From: Micromonospora sp. RP3T
GTDB lineage: Bacteria; Actinomycetota; Actinomycetes; Mycobacteriales; Micromonosporaceae
Length of the DNA: 64,000 bases
Assembly: GCF_003027925.1 (NCBI RefSeq)
Contig: NZ_PYPS01000018.1
Location: forward strand, 1-64,000
Direction: 5' to 3'
How positions within the stretch are numbered: the first letter of the stretch is position 1; every line of letters starts with the position of its first letter. The notes below the pieces were generated by a model. That model was not told the origin of the DNA and did not search any database. It worked only from the letters and a program-made list of their open reading frames with translations. Shown here piece after piece: positions 36,286-44,923 of this stretch. The translations under genes were made by a program, and so were the position numbers.

Positions 36286-37101
36286 ATGATGCGAAAAGGC
36301 TTGACCATCGGCGAGTTCGCCACCATGAGTCACCTCAGCGTGCGAACCCTGCGCCGGTACCACGAGGCCGGGCTGTTGGTGCCGGCCACCGTCGACCCGT
36401 ACACGAGTTACCGGTACTACCAACCCGATCAGATCGCGACCGCGCAGGTCATCCACCGGCTCCGCCAGCTCGACGTGCCCCTGGCCGAGGTCAGATCGAT
36501 CCTCGCCACCGACGACCCGGAACGGCGCACCGAGCTGATCGCGGGCCACCTACGGCGACTCGAGGCCGAGCTGGACCGCACGCGAGCCGCCGTCGTGTCG
36601 CTACGCCAGCTGCTGCGTCCGGACGCGGACGCACCCGAGGTCGAACTGCGTTCCGTCCCCGCTCGGACCGTGGTCGCCGTCCGCGCCCAGGTCCGACAGG
36701 GGAACGCGCTCGCCTGGTTCGACATGGCGATGACCGAGCTGGACGAGTCCTTCCCGCCGACCGAGCGCACCGGGCCCTCCGGCGGGCGGTACGCCAACGA
36801 ACTGTTCACCGACGGCATCGGCCTCATGACGGTCTTCCGGCCGGTCCGCAGCCCGCGCGCGAGTGGCCGGATCGAGGTTGTCGAGTTCCCGCCGGCCGAC
36901 CTCGCCGTCACGGTCCACCGTGGGCCACACGACGACATCGACGTCACCTACGGCCGACTGGGCGCCTGGGTCGCCTCCCACGCCCTGGGTGTCGACGGAC
37001 CCGTCCACGAGACCTACCTGGTAGGACCGCGCGACACGGGGCACTCCGAACGGTGGCGGACCGAAATCGGGTGGCCGGTGTTCCGCGTCACCTCCGGCTG
37101 A
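36286..37101 (+). CDS. MerR-family regulator with GyrI-like effector domain
   Basis: A 271-residue regulator. The MerR winged helix (about 4-75) reads LTIGEFATMSHLSVRTLRRY, HEAGLLVPATVDPYTSYRYY; a coiled-coil follows (about 80-120), then a GyrI/BmrR-type ligand-binding domain (about 125-270: VPARTVVAVRAQV, YLVGPRD, TEIGWPVF). Such proteins respond to hydrophobic cations or drugs. Start choices are 36256, 36286 and 36289; none has a strong ribosome site. No obvious target gene is adjacent. Confidence 0.82.
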   Translation: MMRKGLTIGEFATMSHLSVRTLRRYHEAGLLVPATVDPYTSYRYYQPDQIATAQVIHRLRQLDVPLAEVRSILATDDPERRTELIAGHLRRLEAELDRTRAAVVSLRQLLRPDADAPEVELRSVPARTVVAVRAQVRQGNALAWFDMAMTELDESFPPTERTGPSGGRYANELFTDGIGLMTVFRPVRSPRASGRIEVVEFPPADLAVTVHRGPHDDIDVTYGRLGAWVASHALGVDGPVHETYLVGPRDTGHSERWRTEIGWPVFRVTSG

Positions 37102-37675
37102 CGGCCTCCCCCACCGGCTCACGGGCGGCGACGGCGCAGGGGTGAGGCCGGCCTGCTCCCCACCGCCAGATCGGGCGTCGTCGCGAGCTCGCCGCCGTTC
37201 GGCGACTGCTGGACCGTGCGGCGGTCGGCGTAGCCCTGGATCGACCGATCGTGGATGCTGATTGTCCACGGAGCATGTAGCTCGGCGCCCTGTGCGATAT
37301 GGCCCTGTGACACTCATGGCGATGCCGTCAGCGGTGTGCTGCGGCACTGCTCTGGCAAGCTTCACGGACGTCCGTGAGCTGCAGCGGCAGGTGCGGCAGC
37401 GAGGGCTGGAGCCAGTGACGGCAGCCGACGAGTCAACGACCGGCCCGGCCAGCTTCATGCTTGTCGACCCGGACGGCAACCCGGTGCTCGTCGACCTAAG
37501 GTGCCGGGTCAGACCGGTCTGGCCGCTACCCCGGTGGCAACCCGCCGGGGTAGCGGATCGCCACGACCCGGGCGAGGCGGCTGGCGGTCGCTGGCCGGAC
37601 GCCGCCGCCAGCCAAGGCCGCTGGGGGCCCAGCAGCCACGAGCCGTTGCCGGACAACCTGCGGGCCCGTTCACGT
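37102..37675. other. Intergenic region with a VOC-protein remnant
   Basis: Apart from the glyoxalase-like fragment at 37349-37498 I see nothing supported. Short open frames on both strands lack ribosome sites and family features. Confidence 0.5.
37349..37498 (+). pseudogene. Remnant of a VOC (glyoxalase-like) protein
   Basis: About 50 codons read LASFTDVRELQRQVRQRGLE, ESTTGPASFMLVDPDGNPVL, matching the C-terminal half of a vicinal-oxygen-chelate protein (the DPDGNP turn is diagnostic). The N-terminal half is missing and the frame continues into unrelated sequence. Confidence 0.6.
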
Positions 37676-39313
37676 TCAGCGGTCCGGCCGATCCGGGTGC
37701 CAGAGCCAGAAGTTGGTGACAGTCTCGCCGGCCTTCAACTTCGCTATCTCCATCGCCTCGAACGCTGCGATTGCCGATGCCTCGCTGGCGAACTCCTCAC
37801 CGAGCTTGGGGTTGACGCTGCCGCGGACCCACCGGTCTCCCCAGACGCCGACCTCGGTCTGGTCGTCGTAGCGGCGCATGATCACCCCGTGCCTGGCGTC
37901 GGACCACACTGGCAGCCGTTTGAAGCCTTTGGGCGCGGAGGCGGCGATGTCGCGCATCAAGGCCGACGCCTGCTGCGGTGAGGGCGGCGACAGCCACACC
38001 ACGCCGGTCATCTCGGCCCCGCCGCGGGAGGTGAAGTACTGGCTGGTCATCAACAGGACGTGGCGGCCGTAGCGCTGCGCCACCCGGTAGGTGTGCCGGC
38101 CGGACCAGGCCACGACGCGCTCGTCGCAGCCGGTGGCCTCGGCGACGAAGCCGGCGTCGGACGCCGGCCAGGTCACACACGGCAGCGGAGACGGCTGGAT
38201 CGACGTGCCGTCGAAGACGATGGCCTCGTACCCGTAGCGCAGGTCGGTGTACCACACCAAGTTGCGGTCGCGCTGGGCAAACAGGCGCTTGCCCGGATGG
38301 CGCCCCGCGCTCACCCACGCGATGAGTGCGACCTCGTCGTCGGTGTATGCCTCGGCGGGCCGGCCCACGCGCACCAACTCGGCGTAGGCGTCGTCGAAGC
38401 CGCCGTCCGCCAGCGTCTGCATATCCTGCACACACTGCGGGCAGTCGTCGACCACGCCGTCCATGAACGACCCGAGCCGGCCGTGCTTGCCCGGCGGACG
38501 CCGCGAGTTGCGGCGGCGCCACTCGGCATACAAGGCCGGGGCCAGCTCCTTGTCGTACCGACGCACAGCCGCGCGGATGCCCGCCTCCAGAACGCGGAGG
38601 TCGGAGCGGTAACGCGACTCGGCGGGCAGTTCCTCACCCGCGCAATGCCGCGCCCAGAAGGCCGCGGCCTCGGCGACCTCGGTGTCCAGACACGCGCCGA
38701 CGCCTCGCCAACGGCCCCGCGAGCCCGACTCGATCCGCTGCAGTGCGTCAACGTACTCGCGGATCTCGACGACCCGCGGCGCCGGACCGACCGCCAGCCT
38801 GGCCATCGTGTGCCGGTGCAGGCCAGACACCCACCCTCCGGTGCAGGGGTGGCGTCCGTCGCCCCTCCCACTCGCACCGGGCAGACCCTCCACGAGATCC
38901 CGGAACCTGTCGTCGGCCACGAGCGCCGCGAACGCCGGCTCATCGAGGACGTCGGCGACCTCCCGGTGCGCATTGTGGGCGCGCGCCTTCCACAGCATGG
39001 CCAGCATCTGGTCGACCTCACCGAGCCGCTGGCAGACCCGGGCAGCATCCAGGAGGATCTGCGACCCGGTCGTGGCGTGCGGCAGCGCCGCCGCCAGAAA
39101 CCGCCGCATCCGTTCCGGTTCAACCTCGACCCCGCCGCCGGCAATCACCAGACCCCGCAGCGCCGCCTCACAGGCGTCGTCGCACCCCGGCCGCGCGTCT
39201 GGCTGGTGGTGGTCGAGCACCCGCTCGTAGGACTCCAACGCCTCGACGAAACGACCAGCCCTCAGCGCCGTCCGGCCCGCCGCAAGGAGGGCACCGGTGC
39301 TGCTGTCGGACAT
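37676..39313 (-). CDS. Protein of unknown function with TPR-like N-terminus
   Basis: A 545-residue soluble protein from ATG 39313 (AAGGGG upstream); the frame stays open to 39454 without better support. Residues 1-110 look like TPR helices (ALRAGRFVEALESYERVLDH, AARVCQRLGEVDQMLAMLWK). The middle holds a CxxC pair (DDCPQCVQDM, near residue 285) in a mostly helical segment. The last 200 residues are beta-rich with many Trp/Tyr (WYTDLRYGYEAIVFDG, VWSDARHGVIMRRYDD). No family is recognised and it stands alone between remnants. Confidence 0.7.
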   Translation of the reverse strand: MSDSSTGALLAAGRTALRAGRFVEALESYERVLDHHQPDARPGCDDACEAALRGLVIAGGGVEVEPERMRRFLAAALPHATTGSQILLDAARVCQRLGEVDQMLAMLWKARAHNAHREVADVLDEPAFAALVADDRFRDLVEGLPGASGRGDGRHPCTGGWVSGLHRHTMARLAVGPAPRVVEIREYVDALQRIESGSRGRWRGVGACLDTEVAEAAAFWARHCAGEELPAESRYRSDLRVLEAGIRAAVRRYDKELAPALYAEWRRRNSRRPPGKHGRLGSFMDGVVDDCPQCVQDMQTLADGGFDDAYAELVRVGRPAEAYTDDEVALIAWVSAGRHPGKRLFAQRDRNLVWYTDLRYGYEAIVFDGTSIQPSPLPCVTWPASDAGFVAEATGCDERVVAWSGRHTYRVAQRYGRHVLLMTSQYFTSRGGAEMTGVVWLSPPSPQQASALMRDIAASAPKGFKRLPVWSDARHGVIMRRYDDQTEVGVWGDRWVRGSVNPKLGEEFASEASAIAAFEAMEIAKLKAGETVTNFWLWHPDRPDR

Positions 39314-39564
39314 GAACGTGCCCCTTCCGCGCGAACGCGTCCCGAAGCATGGCACAGGACGCCAACGGCCCCGTCGCGTGCCGGTTTCGTGCCTACCGGC
39401 CATCCACGCATGCCGCTGAGCGCGCGGTTGTGGCGAGAAGTATCGGTCGTTCACTGACGGATTGAGGGTGCGGCGCCGCGCTCATCGGTCAGGGCATCGT
39501 CTCGGTGGCGCGCGTAGGCACGGCGACCACAGCCCTTGCGGCCGGTCCGCGGATGTGGTCCGGC

Positions 39565-40128
39565 CTACAAGAAGCGCTCAGGGTCGAAGCTCTCGAGGTC
39601 AATGATGCGCACCCGAGGAAGGACGTTGGTGAAGCAGTCCGCATCCTCCTCGATGTCGAACACATGCAGGCCCGGCAGGTCGGCGAAGCCGGCGTTGAGG
39701 AACTCCTTGAACCCGACGATCGCGACCTGATGATCACCTCGTAGGAGCTCGTCGACCTGCGGTAGGAAGTCGCCGTCGTGGCTGGCGAGCATGACATTGC
39801 CCGGGCGCCGGGCGATAGCCTCCATCGTCCGCTGGATGCCGATGTCCACCACCTTCTGGTCCGATGATCCAGCGAGCGGAATGGGCCGGTACTCCATGCT
39901 CAGGAGGGCCCGGACGAAGGGCATCGGCAGACCGCCACCCGAGGCGTTGAGGAAGAACAGTGCCTTCACCGGCTGCTGCCACGTGTCCCGCGCGAAATCC
40001 CGCAGACGCTCCCACCGGGGTCGCTCCGCAGGGGCCGGCCGGCGCTCCAGGACACTGTTGCCGAGAGTGGCATCGATGTTTTCCCCGTCCACGATGAGGT
40101 ACGTGACGGGTGCGGTTGTGCCGAGCAT
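39565..40128 (-). CDS. NYN-domain (PIN-like) putative ribonuclease
   Basis: A 187-residue protein starting at ATG 40128 after AGAGGC. The NYN/PIN nuclease core is clear: YLIVDGENIDATLG (first acidic residues), KVVDIGIQRTMEAIA and NVMLASHDGDFLPQVDEL (the remaining Asp residues), then VAIVGFKEFLNAGF. The expected substrate is RNA. The frame is open to 40392 upstream but has no ribosome site or homology there. Confidence 0.85.
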   Translation of the reverse strand: MLGTTAPVTYLIVDGENIDATLGNSVLERRPAPAERPRWERLRDFARDTWQQPVKALFFLNASGGGLPMPFVRALLSMEYRPIPLAGSSDQKVVDIGIQRTMEAIARRPGNVMLASHDGDFLPQVDELLRGDHQVAIVGFKEFLNAGFADLPGLHVFDIEEDADCFTNVLPRVRIIDLESFDPERFL

Positions 40129-40321
40129 GGGCGTGCCTCTCGAGTCGAGCAGCGAGCGCGGACCGGTCGAGCCCCGAGCGTTCGACGTGCCGGAGGAAGC
40201 CGGGCTCATGGTCGAGGATATTGGCTGACGGCCCGGCCGGCGGCAGAGCATCCGACTCAGGCCCCGCGCCGCCGGAACGGCGCCTGTCCGAGGTCGGCTG
40301 CTGGATGGCCTGGCCTGACAA

Positions 40322-40798
40322 GTGGGAGCAGATTGGGTGCAGCTAGACGAAGTGGTCAGCGTGGGAGTCCGATCTGCACGGCGTGAGGACATGCGGCGGG
40401 TACCGGGGTCGGGCGCTCAGCATCATGATCAGCGCCTGCCCCGGCGCGCCGTGCACGTCGGTGACGTGGTCCACGTCGACGCCCGGATCACCTGGGCTGG
40501 CTGCGTCTCGATGGAGGTGGCGGTGCAGATCAGCGCGGACCGCTGGGACCGTGCGGTGCCGCCGGGCGACGTGGCCACGGCGCACCCGGTGATGGCGGCC
40601 GTCGACGATCACGGCGACCCCCGCGCGGTCCCGCCGCTGCTGCCGCAGACGGACGGGACCGCGACGCGACACCAGTACCGCGCCAGAACAGCCCACTACC
40701 AGCGAAGACGCCGATTACACCAGGTGCGGCTGGAGTGCCTCGCCGAGGCGGTGCACCACGACCGCTGGCCGCAGCTGATTGATCGACCGAACAGCTAA
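40322..40798 (+). pseudogene. Degraded acyl-CoA thioesterase (hotdog fold)
   Basis: The frame carries pieces of a BACH-type thioesterase: LDEVVSVGVRSARRE (hotdog helix), then VHVGDVVHVDARITWAGCVS, MEVAVQISADRW, AHPVMAAVDDHGDP and VPPLLPQTD. The normal N-terminal strand and its start are missing, and the segment between helix and VHVGDVV does not align. It is probably a pseudogene, although the reading frame is still open. Confidence 0.55.
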
Positions 40799-40871
40799 TC
40801 CAGGTACGTCTATGCGGCAGCTAGGCTGGCGTTGCACTGAGTCACACCTTGGCTACGTTGGGAGGAGTTCC

Positions 40872-41216
40872 ATGCGTACCACCGTCAAGATTCTTGCCGG
40901 GTCCGCCCTTGCCGCTCTGAGCCTCGCCGCCGCCGGTGCCACCCCGGCCCTCGCCGCCGCCCCGGCGCCCTTCTGCGAGTCCGGCGCCTCGCAGTTCTAC
41001 TGCGACGGCAGCAGCACCGGCACGACGACCTGGAGCATCACCTGGTACTCCGGCAGCGTCGGCACCTTCACGACTGCCGGGTCGACCCTCTTCGCCGCCT
41101 GCCCGGCCAGCAACCTCGGTCACCCCGTGCGGGCCAGCTACAGCTACTTCGACGGCAGCACGACCCAGTACAGCGGCACCACCCAGTTCATCTGCCGCAG
41201 CGGCCCCTGGCAGTAG
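40872..41216 (+). CDS. Small secreted four-cysteine protein
   Basis: A 114-residue protein from ATG 40872 with GGGAGGAG upstream. A Sec signal peptide (about 1-30, ending PALAAA) leaves a mature domain of about 84 residues, rich in Ser/Thr/Tyr with four Cys (FCES, YCDG, ACPA, ICRS) that could form two disulfides. No enzyme family is recognised; it may be a wall-associated or exported peptide. Confidence 0.75.
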   Translation: MRTTVKILAGSALAALSLAAAGATPALAAAPAPFCESGASQFYCDGSSTGTTTWSITWYSGSVGTFTTAGSTLFAACPASNLGHPVRASYSYFDGSTTQYSGTTQFICRSGPWQ

Positions 41217-41228
41217 AGCCGTCCCGTG

Positions 41229-41255
41229 CCGGCGTACGGGGCGCGCGTACGCCGG
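41229..41255 (+). terminator. Hairpin after the small secreted protein
   Basis: CCGGCGTACG (41229-41238) and CGTACGCCGG (41246-41255) form a perfect 10-bp stem with a 7-nt loop, 12 bases past the stop. Confidence 0.65.
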
Positions 41256-41262
41256 ACAGGCT

Positions 41263-41278
41263 CCCACACCGGTGTGGG
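41263..41278. terminator. Second palindrome between convergent genes
   Basis: CCCACACCGGTGTGGG is a perfect 16-bp palindrome followed by GGTTTCG. With the hairpin just before it, this may form a bidirectional terminator between the plus-strand secreted protein and the minus-strand operon. Confidence 0.5.
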
Positions 41279-41292
41279 GTTTCGGTAGATCA

Positions 41293-41481
41293 TCAGCATG
41301 ATCGACGTTCGAGGTGTGGGGACCGCGCAACCCGCGCGGCGGCCGTGCCCGACGTGCACGGCGCCGACAGATCCGGCGAGGGCGTCCGGGTGTCCCCGGA
41401 GACCTCCAGGTCGGCGGTGTCGCGCCCGGGCCGCAGCTCGGTCCGGTCCCGGTCGTCCAGGGGATCCTGGTGGTCGCGCAC
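41293..41481 (-). CDS. Possible small peptide gene downstream of the AAA+ gene
   Basis: GTG at 41481 has GAGGGAGA seven bases upstream, and the 62 codons show strong G/C third-position bias. The N-terminal half is acidic and hydrophilic (RDHQDPLDDRDRTELRPGRD), the C-terminal part is Ser/Thr/Arg-rich with two Cys (APCTSG and terminal RRSC). This leader/core look recalls modified-peptide precursors, but no modification enzyme is nearby. It could equally be a chance frame. Confidence 0.35.
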   Translation of the reverse strand: MRDHQDPLDDRDRTELRPGRDTADLEVSGDTRTPSPDLSAPCTSGTAAARVARSPHLERRSC

Positions 41482-41563
41482 GGTGGTCTCCCTCGCTGAA
41501 TTCTCCCCGCACCACAACGTCGCCGACCGGCGTGGGTTCAGCGGGACGGGGCCGCCGCCCGGG

Positions 41564-44500
41564 TCAGGCCGTCGCGGTCGGGCTCACGTCCACGGCCTGC
41601 AACGTCTGGAGTTCCTCCACCGACAGGTCGGTACGCCCCCGGAGCCGGCCGGCCTGCCGGGTGACCGCCTCGTCGAGCAGTTGACGGGCGTACCGGCCGT
41701 TGCCGAAGGACCGGCCCTTCGGCACCGCCGTGAAGTGCGCCCGTAGCGCGTCGAGCGTGTCCAGCGGGCACTCGTACCCGCTGGCCGCCGCGAGGCTCTG
41801 GAAGATGGCCAGCAGCTCGTCCGGCGTGTACTGGGCGAAGTGGATGTGCCGGGTGAACCGCGATTCCAGGCCGGCGTTGGCGGCGAGGAACGCCGCCATC
41901 TCCTGGTCGTACCCGGCGACGATCACGACCACCTCGTCGCGGTGGTCCTCCATCAGCTTGACCAACGTGTCGATCGCCTCGCGACCGAAGTCGTTGTGGG
42001 CGTTCGGGGGAGTGAGCGTGTACGCCTCGTCGATGAACAGCACGCCGCCGCGGGCGCGGTCGAACGCCTCCCGGGTCCGGTGCGCCGTGTGCCCGATGTA
42101 CTCGCCCACCAGGTCGGCGCGCGCCACCTCGACGACCTGCCCGCCGCTGAGCACCCCGAGGGCCGCCAGCAGCCGGCCGTACAGCCGGGCGACGCTTGTC
42201 TTCCCGGTGCCCGGCGGCCCGGAGAACACCAGGTGGCGGGAGACGGCGGGGGCGGGCAGCCCGGCGCTGATCCGGACCCGGACGTTGGCCAGCAGGTCGA
42301 TCAGGTCGGCAACCTCCCGCTTCACCGCCTCCAGGCCGATCATCGCGTGCAGCGAGGCGAGCAGGCCGTCCACCGCGGCGCTGCCGGCCGCGTCCGAGCC
42401 GGCGGTCGCGGCCGGCGCGGCGCCCAGGTCCTGCGGCAGCAACTGGGCCAGCTCCACCCCGTCACTGGCGCCCTGCGCGGACAGCCGGTACGCCTGCCGG
42501 CCGATCATCTCCTCGAAGATCTTCCGAGCCACCCGGGCGTTGCCGAACGACTCGGTGCGGGGCATCGCGTCGAACAGCCCGGCCAACGCGGCGCGGGTGT
42601 CGTACTCCAGCACGTAGTGGTGGGTGCGGCAGAGCCGGTCGACGATGGTGATCAGTTCGTCGGTGCTGTAGCTGTCGAACTCGACGGTGCGGGAGAAGCG
42701 TGAGGCGAGGCCGGCGTTGCCGGCCAGGAACTGCCGCATCTGCGGCGAGTAGCCGGCGACGATCACGATCACCTCGTCGCGGTGGTCCTCCATCAGCTTG
42801 ACCAGGGTGTCGACGGCTTCCCGGCCGAAGTCGTGCCCGCCCGCGCCCTCGATCGGGTTCAGCGTGTACGCCTCGTCGACGAACAGCACGCCGCCCAGCG
42901 CCTCGGTGAACTTCTTGGTGGTCTTCACCGCGGTGCCGCCGATGTGCTCCGCGACCAGGTCCGCCCGGGACGCCTCGACGAGCTGGCCGGATTCGAGCAC
43001 CCCGAGGGCGGTCAGGATCTGGCCGTACAGCCGGGCCACCGTGGTCTTGCCGGTGCCCGGCGCCCCCGCGAAGACCAGATGCCTCGACATCGGCGGGCGG
43101 GGCAGCCCGGCCTCCGCCCGCCGCTGGGCCACCTGGTGCAGCCCGACCAGGGTGGCCACCTCCTGTTTGACCGCCGCCAGGCCGACCAGCGCGTGCAACT
43201 GCGCCAGCAGCGGCGCGACGGCGTCGGTGTGGTCGGACGCGTCGGCGCCCGGTTCGACCTCCGGCCCGGCGGGTGACGGGAAACGGGCCGGGTTCGAGGT
43301 CCGCCGGTCCGGCTCCGGGTCGGGCGACGGCACCACGGGCGCAGGGTCGAGGTCCGGGCGGTCGCCGGGCCGGGACGCCTCCCGCCGGTTGGGGTGGGTC
43401 GCCGCCCCCACCCGGCGGATCTGCTCCCGCCGGTTGCCGGTGATGGTGGAGCCGGCCAGGTCGACCGGCTCGCCGGTCTCCAGCAGCACCCCGTCGGTGC
43501 CGTTGTCGACGACCTCCGACCGCACCAGCGCGCCCCTGGACCCCGGCGCGAACCGGACGCCCACCAGGTCCCCGCCGCTGACCCGGCTGCGCCGCAGGTC
43601 GAGGTCGCCCGCCGCCTCGACGACGATCCCGGCCCGGGTCGCCGAGCCGACCTCGCAGGAGGTGACCGTGGCCTGGCCGTCCCCCGCGACGACCAGTCCG
43701 TACGGGCCGCCGCGCAGTCGGGAGTCGGTGAGCACCAACCGGGCCCCGGCGACCCGGACGGCGGCCTCGCCGCAGCTCTCGACGGTGCAGCCGCGCACCG
43801 TGCCGAGCCCGCCGTCGACGCCCTGCACGCCGTATTCCCGGCAGTCGGCGACCGTCGTGTCGTCGAGCACCGGATCGGCTCCGGTGCGTACCAGCACGCC
43901 GGTGCGTCCACCGCTCACCGCGCACCGGGCCAGGGTGCCCCGGGCACCGTCGTCGAACACCACCGCGGTGTCGCCCGCGGTGGTGATCCGGCAGCCCTCC
44001 AGCGTGGGCGCGGCGCTGCCGGTGACCGCGACCGCCGCCGCGGCGGTGGCGTCGAGCTGGCACTCGACCAGCCGGCCGGTGGCGGTCTCCAGCGCGAACA
44101 GGGCGTGCCCGGTGGTGGTCTCGACCCGGCAGCGCCGCAGCGTCGGGTCGGCGTCCCCGGCGATCACCACCCCGTGCCCGTCGATGCCCCGCACGACGCA
44201 GTCCTCGAGCGTCGGTCGCCCGCCGGTGGCGACCAGCGCCGGGCCAGCGGAGTCGCGGATCGTGGTGCGCAGCAGCCGGACCGCCCCGCCGCTCTCGACG
44301 GCGACCGCCGGTCCGGCGACCGCCGACACGACGCAGTCGGTCAGGCTGCCCCGACCGGCGCGGGCGGACAGCACGGCCGGTCCGGCCGTCCCGGTCAGCG
44401 TGCAGTCCACCAGTTCCGGGTCGGCGCCGGAGGAGATCACCACCCCCGCGCCGCCGACGTCCCGGACCGTGCTCGCCCGCACCGTCCCGGTCATCCCACT

Positions 44501-44923
44501 CTCCAGCAGCAGCCCGGCTCCGGCGGCGTTGCGCACCACGCAGCCGTCGAGGTCCAGGCGGCTGTCACCGGCGTGCAGCGCGACCAGCCCGTCGGCCGTC
44601 AGCTCGCAGTCCGACATCCGCAGCGACCCGCCGGTGACCTGCACCGCCGGGAACCGGTCGCCACCTCCGACGACGGTGATGCCACGCAGCTCCACCCGGC
44701 CGGCGCCGACGAAGAGGGCGACCGCGTCCGGCGCCTGGAGCGTCACGGTGCCGGGGCCGTCCTCGGCGGCCAGCGTGACGTCCCCGACGATCCGCAGCTC
44801 CTCGTGATAGGTGCCCGGCTGGAGCACGATGGTCGTGCCCGGGCCGGCGACCGCCAGCGCGTCGGCGATCCGGGGCAGCCCGCCCGGCTCGGTGTGCGAC
44901 ACCGACACCACACTGGAATTCAT
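41564..44923 (-). CDS. Beta-helix protein with two CbxX/EccA-type AAA+ domains
   Basis: A 1119-residue protein. Residues 1-560 are a long right-handed parallel beta-helix with about 23-residue rungs (GRPTLEDCVVRG, ADPTLRRCRVET). A Pro/Asp linker precedes AAA+ domain 1 (about 590-865; Walker A GAPGTGKTTVARLYG, Walker B GGVLFVDEAYTL, sensor VAGYSPQM, Arg finger region GLASRFSRTVEF) and AAA+ domain 2 (about 870-1110; GPPGTGKTSVARLYG, GGVLFIDEAYTL). The ATPases belong to the CbxX/CfqX group that includes EccA of type VII secretion. ATG 44923 follows GGAGG and overlaps the previous stop. The helix probably selects a client, plausibly the giant protein, for remodelling. Confidence 0.88.
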   Translation of the reverse strand: MNSSVVSVSHTEPGGLPRIADALAVAGPGTTIVLQPGTYHEELRIVGDVTLAAEDGPGTVTLQAPDAVALFVGAGRVELRGITVVGGGDRFPAVQVTGGSLRMSDCELTADGLVALHAGDSRLDLDGCVVRNAAGAGLLLESGMTGTVRASTVRDVGGAGVVISSGADPELVDCTLTGTAGPAVLSARAGRGSLTDCVVSAVAGPAVAVESGGAVRLLRTTIRDSAGPALVATGGRPTLEDCVVRGIDGHGVVIAGDADPTLRRCRVETTTGHALFALETATGRLVECQLDATAAAAVAVTGSAAPTLEGCRITTAGDTAVVFDDGARGTLARCAVSGGRTGVLVRTGADPVLDDTTVADCREYGVQGVDGGLGTVRGCTVESCGEAAVRVAGARLVLTDSRLRGGPYGLVVAGDGQATVTSCEVGSATRAGIVVEAAGDLDLRRSRVSGGDLVGVRFAPGSRGALVRSEVVDNGTDGVLLETGEPVDLAGSTITGNRREQIRRVGAATHPNRREASRPGDRPDLDPAPVVPSPDPEPDRRTSNPARFPSPAGPEVEPGADASDHTDAVAPLLAQLHALVGLAAVKQEVATLVGLHQVAQRRAEAGLPRPPMSRHLVFAGAPGTGKTTVARLYGQILTALGVLESGQLVEASRADLVAEHIGGTAVKTTKKFTEALGGVLFVDEAYTLNPIEGAGGHDFGREAVDTLVKLMEDHRDEVIVIVAGYSPQMRQFLAGNAGLASRFSRTVEFDSYSTDELITIVDRLCRTHHYVLEYDTRAALAGLFDAMPRTESFGNARVARKIFEEMIGRQAYRLSAQGASDGVELAQLLPQDLGAAPAATAGSDAAGSAAVDGLLASLHAMIGLEAVKREVADLIDLLANVRVRISAGLPAPAVSRHLVFSGPPGTGKTSVARLYGRLLAALGVLSGGQVVEVARADLVGEYIGHTAHRTREAFDRARGGVLFIDEAYTLTPPNAHNDFGREAIDTLVKLMEDHRDEVVVIVAGYDQEMAAFLAANAGLESRFTRHIHFAQYTPDELLAIFQSLAAASGYECPLDTLDALRAHFTAVPKGRSFGNGRYARQLLDEAVTRQAGRLRGRTDLSVEELQTLQAVDVSPTATA

